This document shows, piece after piece, positions 23,632-33,591 of a stretch of DNA of 64,000 nucleotides. A model generated the notes under the pieces. The model had not been told where the DNA came from, ran no database searches, and saw only the letters and a list, made by a program, of their open reading frames with translations. This stretch comes from Prorocentrum cordatum (taxonomy: Eukaryota; Sar; Dinophyceae; Prorocentrales; Prorocentraceae): NCBI GenBank assembly GCA_963575745.1, contig CAUYUJ010015826.1, forward strand, positions 112,501 through 176,500. The letters are read 5' to 3'. How positions within the stretch are numbered: position 1 is the first letter of the stretch; the number at the start of each line of letters is the position of its first letter. The translations under genes were made by a program, and so were the position numbers.

Positions 23632-24570
23632 CCTAACAGCTTGTTCTGATAGGTTTCTAGTGGTGTCAAAAGAGAGCAGCAGATGACTCCGCAGGGGGGT
23701 CTGGGCGGGTGCCGGACAGGGCGCCGCAGAAGTCGTTTTAAGTTAACAGTCGCACACTTCGTGCTCTTCGACCTCCCAGAACTCCATTCCCGGGCCACAT
23801 TCTGAATGCCCGGAGCCAACTGTAGGCCACTTCGTGCTCTTCGACTTCCCAGAACTCCACTCCCGGGCCACATTTTGAATGCCCGGAGCCAACTGTAGGC
23901 CACTTCGTGCTCTTCGACTTCCCAGAACTCAACTCCATTCCCGGGCTACATTTTGGATGCCCGGAGCCAACTGTAGGCCACTTCGTGCTCTTCAAGTTCC
24001 CAGAACTCCATTCCCGGGCCACATTTTGAATGCCCGGAGCCAACTGTAGGCCACTTCGTGTTCTTCTATTTCCCAGAATTCCACTCCTGGGCCACATTTT
24101 GAATGCTGAGGCAGGCTGATGCTGCGGCCGAGGCAGGCTGAGGCTGAGGCAGGCTGAGGCTGAGGCCGAAAGGCAGACTGAGGCTGAGGCTGAAGCAGAC
24201 TGAGGCTGAGGCTGAGGCAGGCTGAGGCTGAGGCTGAAGCAGGCTGATGCTGAGGCAGGCTGAGGCTGAGGCTGATGCAGGCTGAGGCTGAGGCTGAGGC
24301 CGAGGCTGAAGGCAGACTGAGGCTGAGGCTGAAGCAGGCTGAGGCTGAGGCTGAGGCAGGCTGAGGCTGAGGCAGGCTGAGGCTGAGGCTGAGGCAGGCT
24401 GAGGCTGAGGCTGTGACTGCGACTGCCGTTGCCGCTGCGACTGTCATCGCGAATGCGACTACGACTGCGAGAACAGCAGAATTCTACAACTGGATTTTCA
24501 TATGAATCTTAAGGGGAATGCTTTCATATATGCTTCTACACATCGCTGGTAGGTTGTTTCGCCGGGATAA
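23632..24570 (-). mobile_element. MITE-like element, copy 2 (inverted)
   Basis: The reverse complement of the 5085-6165 element. CCTAACAGC at 23632 and CGCTGGTAGG ending at 24553 are its inverted repeats, the second with one change. The internal units and the AGGCTG hexamer array (24108-24420) appear in mirrored order. It splits segment D, whose two halves join cleanly in the uninterrupted copy at 20760-20985. This is the strongest evidence that the element moved as a unit. Confidence 0.75.
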
Positions 24571-24664
24571 TTTTACTCTGACGCGCCCTGGACTGACGGG
24601 CCTCCGAATTCAGGAACGGCGCTCCCGTTCGAGACTTCCTAGTACTTCGCAGACAAGCCTCGCT

Positions 24665-25065
24665 CCGCTGCCCACTGAGGCCCCGGACTCCACAGAGGCT
24701 TCAAGATTTGCCCGCAGAGGCCCCACACCTGCCCACTGAGGCCGCGCCACGCTGCCCACAGAGTTCCACAGCGCTGCCCACAGAGGCTCCGCCACGCTGC
24801 CCACTGACGCCCCAGACGCTGCCCACTGACCCGCCAAACGCTTCCCACAGAGGCCCCCCCTCGCTGCCCACTGAAGCCCCGAACGCTGCCCACAGAGGCC
24901 CCAAACGCAGCCCACAGAGGCCCCAAACTCTGCCACACTGCTCGCAGAGGCCCCAAGGGCTGCCCACACTGCCCGCAGGGGCCCCAAATGCTGCCCACAG
25001 AAGCTCCGCGCTGCCCGCAGAGGCCCCGAACGCAGCCCACAGAGGCCCCAAACGCAGGTGGCCCA
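24665..25065. repeat. 22-bp minisatellite, array 2
   Basis: The same GCTGCCCACAGAGGCCCC units as array 1 and with the same first units, but far shorter. It continues the second copy of segment D, so the two loci are a duplicated pair that differ in array length. Confidence 0.85.
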
Positions 25066-25159
25066 ACTCGGCTCAAACATTTTCAGTCCGCACGGGATCC
25101 AAACGCACCAGTCTTTTGACGGTTTCCTGGGGGCTCTGGGGAGAAGGGTTCTTCGACAA

Positions 25160-26030
25160 TTGTTCGCCTCCGCCTCCTCTTCCTCCTCCTCCTCCTCCTC
25201 CTCCTCCTCCTCCTCCTCCTCCTCCTGCTCCTCGCTCTCCTCCTCCTCCTCCTCCTCCTCTTCCTCCTCCTCCTCCTCCTCCTCCTCTTCTCCTCCTCCT
25301 CTCCTCCTCCTCCTCTTCCCTCCTCCACCTCCTCCTCCTCCTCCTCCTCCTCCTCCTCCTCCTCCTCGTCCTCTCTCCTCCTCCTCCTCCTCCTCCTCCT
25401 CCTCCTCGTCCTCCTTCCTCCTCCTCCTCCCTCCTCCTCTCCTCCCCCTCCTCTCCTCCTCTCCTCCTCCCTCCTCCTCCTCCTCCTCTCCTCCTCCCCC
25501 CCCCCTCCTCCCCCTCCTCCTCGCTGCTCCTCCTCCTCTCTCCTCCTCCTCCTCCTCCTCCCTCCTCCTCCTCCTCCTCCTCCTCGCCTCTTCTCCTCCT
25601 CCTCCTCCTCCTCCTCCTCTTCCTCCTCCTCCTCCTCCTCCTCCTCCTCCTCCGCCTCCTCCTCCTCCTCCTCCTCCTCTCCTCCTCCTCCTCCTCCTCC
25701 TCCTCCTCTCCTCATCTCCTCCTCCTCCTCCTCCCTCCTCCTCTCCTCCTCCTCCTCCTCCTCCTCCTCCTCCTCCTCCTCCTCCTCCACTCCTCCTCCT
25801 CCCCTCCTCCTCCCCCTCTCGTCCTCCTCCTGGTCCTGCCTCCTACTCTCCTCCTCCTCCTCTTCCGCCTCCTCGTCGTCCTCCTCCTCCTCCTCCTCAA
25901 CCTTCCTCGTCGTCCTCCTCCTCCCTCCTCCTCCTCCTCCTCCTCCTCCTCCTCCTCCGCTTCCTCCTCCTCTTCCTCCCTGTCCTCATCATCTTGCTCC
26001 TCCTCCAGTTCCCCCTGCACCTGCTGCCCA
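25160..26030. repeat. (CTC)n pyrimidine tract, about 0.87 kb
   Basis: CTCCTCCTC with TTC and CCCC variants on the + strand, almost without purines. ORFs in all frames are artefacts. Confidence 0.95.
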
Positions 26031-26594
26031 TGCTCCTGCGCCTCCCGAGGATGGAGGGCGCCCCTCTCGAGCAGCAGGGCCCCACACATGGCGGATGTCG
26101 AAAACCTTGGACTCGAAAATCTTGAGTTCTCTTATGAGCCGCCCTTCTTATCTTGATACCCCTCGTGGCGAAAAAGTCACGACAGAAGGTTTTTGGTCAT
26201 CTTTGGCTTCCAGAGGCCCTCGGGAGAATCGATAACCGACTAAGGATGAACATCTGGTCCTGGGGAAGGGGTCCTGATATCTTGGGGCCGACGTTGTGAA
26301 ACAAATCGCGACGGCAGATGCCAGGGCATGCGTCTTCCGATGGCGGGGGCGCCATTGTCGGGTGTTGCTAGAGGCGCCCCTGGCCAAAGGTGCGCCCAGG
26401 AGTTCCATGGAGCCCCCCGAGGCATCCAGAGCACCCCTCACGAGGTTCAAGGGGCCCCAGGGGCTCCAAAATTGAGCGAGAAGCTGGGGGCACGTTGGGC
26501 AAGGGGCCACTTTAGCAACACCTGGCAATGTATTACTTCCTCTGGCTTCCCTCGACCTTCTGCCGCCCTCCGCCGGGCAAAAGATGTCAATTCC
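26031..26594. other. No gene recognised
   Basis: Unique island between two pyrimidine tracts. ORFs on both strands carry no nameable domain and run into the repeats. Confidence 0.4.
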
Positions 26595-27205
26595 TGCTCC
26601 TCCTCCTCCTCCTCCTCCTCCTCCTCCTCCTCCTCCTCCTCTTGGAGGTGACTTGGGATGGGATGGTTTCCCCGAAGGGCTTAGGCGACGCATCCTCCTC
26701 GTCCTCCCCCTCTTCCTCCTGCTCGTCCTCTTCCCTCTCTCCCCTCCTCCTCCTCCTCCACCTCCTCCTCCTCCTCCTCCTCCTCCTCCTCCTCTTCCTC
26801 CTCCTCCACCTCGTCCTCCTCCCTCCTCCTCGTCGTCCTCCTCGTCCTGATCTCTTTCCCCTCGTTCCTCGTCGTCCTTCTCCTCCTCCTCCTCCTCCTC
26901 CTCCCTCCTCCTCCTCCTCCTCCTCCTCCTCCTCCTCCTCCTCCTCCTCCTCCCCTCCTCCTCCTCCCCCCCCCTCCTCCGTCGGCCATGTGTGTGCAGA
27001 CGATCTCCTCCTCCTCCTCCTCCTCGACCTCCTTCCCCTCCTCCCCTTCGACCTCGTCCTCCTCTTCCTCCTCTTCCTCCTCCTCCTCCTCCTCCTCCTC
27101 CTCCTCCTCCTCCTCCTCCTCCTCCTCCTCCTCCTCCTCCCCCCATCGACGTCCTCCTCCTCCGCCTCCTCCTCCTCCTCCTCCTCCTCCTCCACGCTGG
27201 GAGGC
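26595..27205. repeat. (CTC)n pyrimidine tract
   Basis: Interrupted CTC repeats with short unique bridges near 26645-26700 and 26980-27005. Confidence 0.95.
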
Positions 27206-27525
27206 CACGCGTTCATTACCCACTCTTCCCTCCTTTTTCGGGCTGTGGCGCGATGCTGAATCAGCCGCGTTCCTAGTCATATGCCACGGCAGATCCCTCA
27301 TGCCCTGTCATGCTATTTTCAATGTCGCCACATCGAGAAAAACAGGTGAGCTTTCCAACCTCACTCGTACTCTTTCGGCTTTCCTCCGCCCTCCTCTTCC
27401 CTTCTTCCGTTCCCTCCCTCTTCTGCTGCGTTTCCTGTTTGTTCCCTTCTCTCCCTCCTTCACCGCCTTCCTCCTGTCGCCCCCGTCTCTGCCCGCCTGT
27501 CTGTTTGCTTGTGTTTTGTCGGGGA
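27206..27525. other. No gene recognised
   Basis: Pyrimidine-rich bridge between (CTC)n and (GAG)n. No convincing ORF. Confidence 0.4.
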
Positions 27526-27782
27526 TCGGCGGAGGAGGAGCAGGAGGAGGAGGAGGAGGTTGAGGAGGAGGAGGAGGAGGCGGCGGAGGATGAAGAACAC
27601 GGAGAGGAGGAGGATGAGGAGGAGGAGGAGGAAGAGGAGGAGGAGGCGGCGGAGGATGAAGAGCACGGAGAGGAGGAGGAGGAGGCGGAGGAGGAGGCGG
27701 AGGAGGAAGAGGAGGAGGTGGAGGAGGAGGAGGAAGAGGAGAAGGAGGAGGAGGAGGAGGAGGAGGAGGAGGAGGGAGGGGA
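27526..27782. repeat. (GAG)n purine tract
   Basis: GAGGAGGAG on the + strand, in opposite strand sense to the flanking (CTC)n tracts. Confidence 0.95.
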
Positions 27783-28208
27783 CTGGACCTCCTTGGGGCA
27801 CCTCCAGCGCGGCCCTGGCGCGCCAGAGGTCCAGCGCAGATCCACGAAGTCTTTGCACACCTCCCAACGTTTCTGCTTACGTCGTCTTTTGTCCTTCCGT
27901 CGTCCGTGCTGGTCAACCCGCGGATCATCTCAGGGGGGCGCCGTTTGAGACACCAGTAGTTGGCCTTCAAGGGGGCCCTCGTCGCCACGGCTGGACGCAG
28001 CTTGAAAAATGAGGCCGCTTGGACCCCATGAGGGCACTGGAGACCGATTTTGAGGAGGACCCGACGCACGCCTCAACCACCGGCGGCTTACAGCCCAAGG
28101 TATCGTGCTCGCCCACCGTGCCTGGCTAATGGGTCAGAGGCCTCATGAATGTTGGTTGTGAGCTCGCGTTTGGCCTCTCGGGCGCCTCTTGGAAGCAGCT
28201 TTGGGCCC
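27783..28208. other. No gene recognised
   Basis: Unique GC-rich island between repeat tracts; no domain-bearing ORF. Confidence 0.4.
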
Positions 28209-28662
28209 TCTTCGGGCCTCCTCCTCCTTCTCTTCCTCCTCCTTCTCCTCCTCCTCCTCCTGCTCCTCCTGCTCCTCCTGCTCCTCCTCCTCCTCCCCTC
28301 CTCCTCCTCCTCCTCCTCCTCCTCCTCCTCCTCCTCCTCCCCTCCTCCTCCTCCTCCTCCTCCTCCTCCGCTCCTCCTCCTCCTCCTCCTCCTCCTCCTC
28401 CTCCTCCTCCTCCTCCTCCTCTCCTCCTCCTCCTCCTCCTCCTCCTCCCCTCCTCCTCCTCCTCCTCTCCTCTCCTGCTCCTCCTCCTCCTCCTCCTCCT
28501 CCTCCTCCTCCTCCTCCTCCTCCCTCCTCTCCTCCTCCTCCTCCTCCTCCGCCCTCCTCCTCCTCCTCCTCCTCCTCTCCGCCTCCTCCTCCTCCTTCCT
28601 CCTCCTCCTCCTCCTCCTCCTCCTCCTCCTCCTCCTCCTCCCCCCCTCTCGGGGGCTGTTTG
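28209..28662. repeat. (CTC)n pyrimidine tract
   Basis: CTCCTCCTC with TGCTCC and CCCC variants. Flanked on the right by CTCTTGGGG-type degenerate repeats. Confidence 0.95.
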
Positions 28663-28857
28663 GGGAGCTCCCGGGGCCTGCTTGGCGCCTCTTCGAGGCC
28701 TCTTGGCGCCTCATGGGGGCCTCTTGGGGTGGTCTGGGGGCCTCGCGTGGGCGTCTGGTCGCCGAGAGCTTGACTTTTCACACTCGGGGGCCACGATCCC
28801 CGTACTTTATATAGATTTCAATTGCGCACAATGCATACATCGATACTGTGACGGGGA

Positions 28858-29090
28858 ATGCATACATCGATACTAGGACCACCAAGGGGTATGCGCCTCG
28901 GATTGCGGAGGATATTCCGACTCGAAGGACCGGTTGGAGATTGGCTCCGCGCTTACAACGGGGTCGCCCAAGGCGATGCTCTGAGTACGATCGCACTGAC
29001 CAATGTTGTCATATGCATTTTGGAGGCTGCAAGTGCCCACAACGAGGTTGAAGATTTCAACTGCGCAACCAAAACAATACCAACAACCAT
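28858..29090 (+). pseudogene. Reverse transcriptase relic (LINE-like)
   Basis: The frame reads GDWLRAYNGVAQGDALSTIA. GVAQGDALS (28960-28986) matches the conserved GxxQGDxLS block of non-LTR and related reverse transcriptases (RVT_1). Only about 70 residues around this block look related, and the YxDD block is absent downstream, where the frame becomes unrelated Pro/Arg-rich sequence. It is a short 5'- and 3'-truncated piece. The element type beyond retroelement cannot be fixed from so little. Confidence 0.5.
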
Positions 29091-29780
29091 TTTACATTCA
29101 AATGTAGCTGCAGGAGAAGTGCGCACGGCATGGCTTACACCGCGTGGGTTTCACGGTTTGTTTGCCGATGTTTGGCAGCGTTTAAGTTTAGATCGTAGCC
29201 AGGGTTTGCTGGACCGCCTTCCGTTCGCGCGAGGCCGCCGACCCCAAAATGTAGGGTTCGCCCCCGCCGTTCAACCGCCCGCTTTTGGAGGCCTGCGCTG
29301 GCCTCCACGGGGGGACTTCAAAGCGAACCATCACGGGGGACCATCACAGGGGAGGTTCGGAGAGCCCCTGCGGTGGCTTTGAAGTTTCTTTGGCGTCTTT
29401 TGGGCGGCAGTTCGCGTTCCCTGGTCGGGGTTCCCGCGGGGCTCTCATGGGCCGTATAGGTTGTCTTTAGGGGCTCTCGGCCGATTAGGGAACATCTTAG
29501 GAACCGTCGGGCCGTCTTGGAGTCTGGGAGCGCCAGGCCCCACGCCGGCCACGTCAGGGCTATACCTGCGCGCTGCTCCCGCCGCGTCATATCCAATATT
29601 CGGGGCGCACCGTCCCTCACAAAACCACTCTCCACCTTCGCCTGCGGTCATGGCTCAAATGTTATTACTGTAGCAGCGGGGAGGGTCCTCGCACTTACTG
29701 GGACGTATCCTCTCGATAGAACGCTTACGTTCACCCTGGGGCGCGATCTCATTCGCCCTTGCACCCGCGCGTTCATAAGC
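29091..29780. other. Intergenic region before the two-exon gene
   Basis: Mixed sequence with CGTCTTGGAG-type motifs near 29500. The downstream frame is open through part of it, but no good start precedes 29781. Confidence 0.4.
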
Positions 29781-32522
29781 ATGCCAGGCGCGGGCGATTA
29801 CGTTCCGCCCAAGCAGTACATGCGCGTCATGAAGGACATGTGGGACGCGGTTGACGGACACTTCGACCCAAACTACGTGCTCACGAAGAGCGGGCACGAC
29901 CTCGTGCAACTTTACTCCATTAAGGCTTCGCACCCCGAGATGCCGTACGCAATGCACTTCCTGTCGATGATGTGCGCGCTGTCCAACGGGGCGAAGATTG
30001 CACTGTTCCCTTCGTCGGACAATCCACTCTTTATCTTTTTCTTTAACATTAACTATGCTCAAACACGGAAGAGTTCGATCACGGGCAATGCTGACGGGTT
30101 CGGCGACCAGATCGACAAACACGTGTTGAAGGTAGTTGAAAAGATGTGGGATGATCTGAAGAGCGCGGATGACGAGGAAGAGGAAAATAACGTCGCTCCC
30201 AAAATCGTCTCTTCAGTGCTGCACTCAGCGACGCCAGCAGAGTTCTTTCACCGCATGGCTGGCGACTTCCAGCAATTGCAGAACGCCGACAAAATGGACC
30301 ACGACGAACTGAAGCGCAGGCATTTCTTCGGCGTGCTTGTGAACTTGGACGAAGCGCACGACCTACTCCAAGCCTTCGGGCTTTTGTCCGACGAGCAAAA
30401 GGCGTCCAGCAAGGGCGGGAGGAACGCCGTCAACCCGCACCAGTCTGCTTTCAACAAGTTAGCGCAGTACGGCCAGGCGTCCCGGTCGACGAAGTCGCGC
30501 GGGTCCTACGGCGCCGCGGCGGCGCCGACGGTGTCTGTCGGCATGACGGGGAACATGCGCCCCAGCCAGTACGTGCCCATGGAGAGGTGGGAGTCTGGCA
30601 GCCATTTCGCCCACGCGAAGGAGCGGCTCATGGTAGCGACAGGCCGGCCGGTGCAGCCGCACGAAGCGCCCCCCACGGACTTCGCCCCCCCGACCGGCCA
30701 CTCGTCTTGGACGCGGGCCCCCCTGCTGCCAGAGATCGCGGACGCACTCGGATTGGGGGAGGGGGCGGCGAGTCCCGAGGCCGCGGAGAGGCTGCGGGAA
30801 CGTCCGACTGATGGCCTACCCGCGTTGGATGCCGCGGCAGAAGTCGAGGAGCGGTTCCGCCCAAACGCGAACGGCTACGTGGTCACGCTGCCAGACGGCG
30901 TGGAGACGAGAGTGCGCTTCCGCTTGGCATCTGACGCAACGTTGGGTTTCGAGGCAGAATGGCGGATCGCCAACCGCAGCTTTCCCACCCCTGCCGCGCA
31001 CGAGTTGCAGAAGTGTTGCGCCCGCGCCCTCGCGTATTTCAACGAGCCCCACCGCGTCCTCACCCTGACCGACCGGGCGGACGTTGCATTCAGGTCGTAC
31101 ACGGGTTGCTTCAACGTCCAGGCGGCGGTATAGATTGCTGGGGGCTGTACCCTAGGGCCTACTACCGACCCTAGGTTTGCCTAGGGTAGGCCCTACTGAA
31201 GGCCCCCAAGGGTAGGCCCTACTGACCCTCCCATGGTATGCCTAGGGGTATGCCCTAGGGGTGGGCCTAGGGTAGGGGGGTAGGCCCTAGGGGTAGGCCT
31301 TCCCTGGGCAATCTATATGCAGGCGGCGACGAAGCGCGACAAGAAGGACATCGAGGGCGCCGCGCGCATGGGCTGCGCGCCGTGGCAACTGGGACAGATC
31401 GCAGGGGCCCTGTGCGTATTCGACATCTTCCACGGCCGCTACGACGAGACCCCAGTGTACCAGAGCAGGACCATCCAGGTTGTGCCCGAGCACATTAAGC
31501 GAGCCGCTAGCTTACTGTTCGCGGAGGACCGCCTCAAAGCGATCGCGGCGGGCGGAGACGCAGCGGCGACTGGCCCTCCCGGCATGGACGAGGCCGCGAT
31601 GATGAGGCTCCAGATGGAGAGTTACATCGGCACGGGGGGGGGCCCGCAGCCCTTCGACGGCCTGTGGTCCCAGAACGCCTTCGCAGGCGACGCGGCGACG
31701 CCTAGTGGCAACCATCTTGAGGCATCTGCAGTGGAGGAGGAGGAGGCTGAGGAGGAGGCTGCCCGGGCATTGGGGCTCGACGGGACGCCGCAGGACGAAC
31801 CGCGCGGCGCCGCCGCGCTGGGCGGCGGCGCCAGCGCAGACGATGGCGGCTTTCGCCAGCGCCTCGCGGCAGATGGGCCCGAGGGCGCGGGAGTCGGCGC
31901 GCGGGCTGACGTTCCGGGCGCAGAGGAACTCCATGGTGCAGGTGACTTGGCTGCCGCCCAGGCGGCCCCTGCGAGCTCCACTCGCGACGCCTTGCTCACG
32001 ATGAAGGACGTCCGGTCCATTGAATACGGGCACGGACTCCAGGGGTCTTCGGTGCAGGAGACGTTGCTTGCGCCTCAGTGGACGGACCGCGCCGCGATGC
32101 AGAAAACGCCCCTCGCGGGGGCCCCAGCGATCGACCGCAGGTCTGCCGCGCAACGCATCATGACTTCCCGTGCGGGTGGGGGGAGACGCAAGACCATTGA
32201 TGCAGAGAGATGGGCGCGCGTCATGAAGGCAGGCCTCGCGGGTTGCTCCATTGCCCAGTTTGACGAAGAGGAGTGCAGAGTGAAAATGCCTCCAGTTCCA
32301 GATGACGTGGCCTTGCGCCACAAGTACCACAATGAGCTCATGACCTTGTGCGGCATTGCGCCCCACCAACTGGTGGAAGCCATGCAGTCCGCCAAGAAGG
32401 CAGCCGAGCAGCGCGGCCGGGCCGGCCCGGGGGAGCCCCATCCAAATAAGAAGGCCAACAGGGCGGTGGCTGAGCGGAGTCGCAGCCGTTCGCGGCAGCA
32501 GGATGCCCGCGAGCGCAGTTGA
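29781..32522 (+). CDS. Two-exon protein, weakly DUF3987-like
   Basis: Exon 1 is 29781-31127 and exon 2 is 31323-32522, joined in frame as NVQAA|AATKRDKK across the intron at 31128-31322, giving about 848 residues. The frame is open upstream of 29781; the ATG giving MPGAGDYVPPKQYMRVMKD was chosen. PLFIFFFNINYAQTRKSSIT, a later GVLVNLDEAHDLL and the exon-2 segment GQIAGALCVFDIFHGRYD resemble DUF3987 (primase/helicase-associated) proteins, but no classical P-loop is visible. The middle and the second half are Ala/Glu-rich and likely disordered. The C-terminus is Arg/Ser-rich (RSRSRSR), suggesting a nuclear protein. No stop or frameshift occurs once the intron is removed. It lies 1.1 kb upstream of a KDZ-type transposase and could be its companion. 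Confidence 0.55.
31128..31322 (+). mobile_element. Introner: 195-bp intron with TIRs and target duplication
   Basis: The intron starts GTATAG and ends ATGCAG. Just inside the ends, TATAGATTGC (31130-31139) and GCAATCTATA (about 31308-31317) are exact inverted repeats. CAGGCGGCG occurs on both sides (31119-31127 and 31320-31328) as a 9-bp target duplication that includes the AG used for splicing. The inside is made of CCTAGGGGTAGG-type repeats. Removal restores one open frame. Related right ends occur at about 33134 and 36110. Confidence 0.85.
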
Positions 32523-33004
32523 GTCCAGGGCGCGGACGCGAGGGCCATCGGATGCTGCCAGCCTTGCCTCGCAGCGCTGGGTCTGATCCAGCCCGAACAA
32601 CGTCGCTTCGTGCTTGGCGCAGCCGCTCTTACCTTGGACCCTAGTGACCTCGCAGCCCTGGCTTATTTTTGCTGCTCGCTGCAGCAGACGCGCTCGAGTT
32701 GTAGGGCAATCCACGGCTCGCGCGAGTTGAATTCCAGCTTTTCTCATGGCGCACGGCTTCAGCATTCATTTCCAGCTGCCGCGCTCGCTCCAGAAAGGGG
32801 TGCTTCTGGGGCGCATATCAATACAGAGAGGACCGATCGTAAGCAAAAGAAGCGTGCTCGTCGCAGCCCATTGTCCTCTCTTCCGTTACGGTCATTGAAA
32901 TAACCAGGTTGCGCGCTGTACCACTTTCGCCGCATGGGATTGACCGACGGCGCGAAATGGCCTGCTGTTTCGGATGACGCTCCTGCCATCCCAAGCCCTC
33001 CCCC
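32523..33004. other. Intergenic, no gene recognised
   Basis: Likely 3' region of the upstream gene. No conserved ORF or repeat seen. Confidence 0.4.
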
Positions 33005-33560
33005 TTTCCCCAGTTAGGCCTTAGGAGTGGGCCTAGGGGTAGGCCTGGGGGTGGGCCCTGGGGCTTGGCCTAGGGTGGGCCTAGGGGTTGGCCTTCGGGG
33101 TAGGCTTAGGGGTGGGCCTTCCCCAGGCAAGCTATATGTGCCCCAGCTCCCTTTGAGTCGTCCTCTCCCGATGTCCCTCCCGGACTGCGAGGAATTTCCT
33201 TATGCGCGCCCTGCGGGCCCGCGCGGGCCCGCGCGGGCCCGCGCGAGCGGGGCCCGTCCGCGGCGCAGGGCGTGCATGGGGAAGTTTTCCATGTTCAGAC
33301 GGGACGCAGGGGTGCAAGAGCGATCGGCGGGGCCAGGCGGTTCCAAGTGAAGACGCCATGGCGGTGTCGAAGACGTAGCCCCAACAAGCAAGCCTTAACC
33401 GAATCGCAATAGCCGTGCAATGCGGATGACATCGCATACACCGCGATGGCTTGACGTCCGCCATTAAACTGCCCGCTACGTGAGAGGCCGGCGCTGGCAG
33501 ACACTTGAAGCCGTCGCGCGTTTTGGGCCAAGCGCCCTTGGGGCGGGGCGGCTTTTGTTC
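33005..33560. repeat. Direct repeat T, left copy
   Basis: In order: CCTAGGGGTAGG repeats, an introner-type right end GGCAAGCTATATG, GCCCCAGCTCCCTTTGAGTC, a GC-rich hairpin with arms GCGCGCCCTGCG and CGCAGGGCGTGC, and a tail with GATGGCTTGACGTCCGCC. The same order and orientation recurs at 35690-36530, beyond the transposase gene. Confidence 0.75.
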
Positions 33561-33591
33561 GTTGGCACGGGCTGCCAGGTAGGCACCATCC

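Noticed and set aside
24708-26156. 482-residue Pro/Leu/Ser ORF
   Set aside because: Trinucleotide (CTC)n read in one of three open frames.
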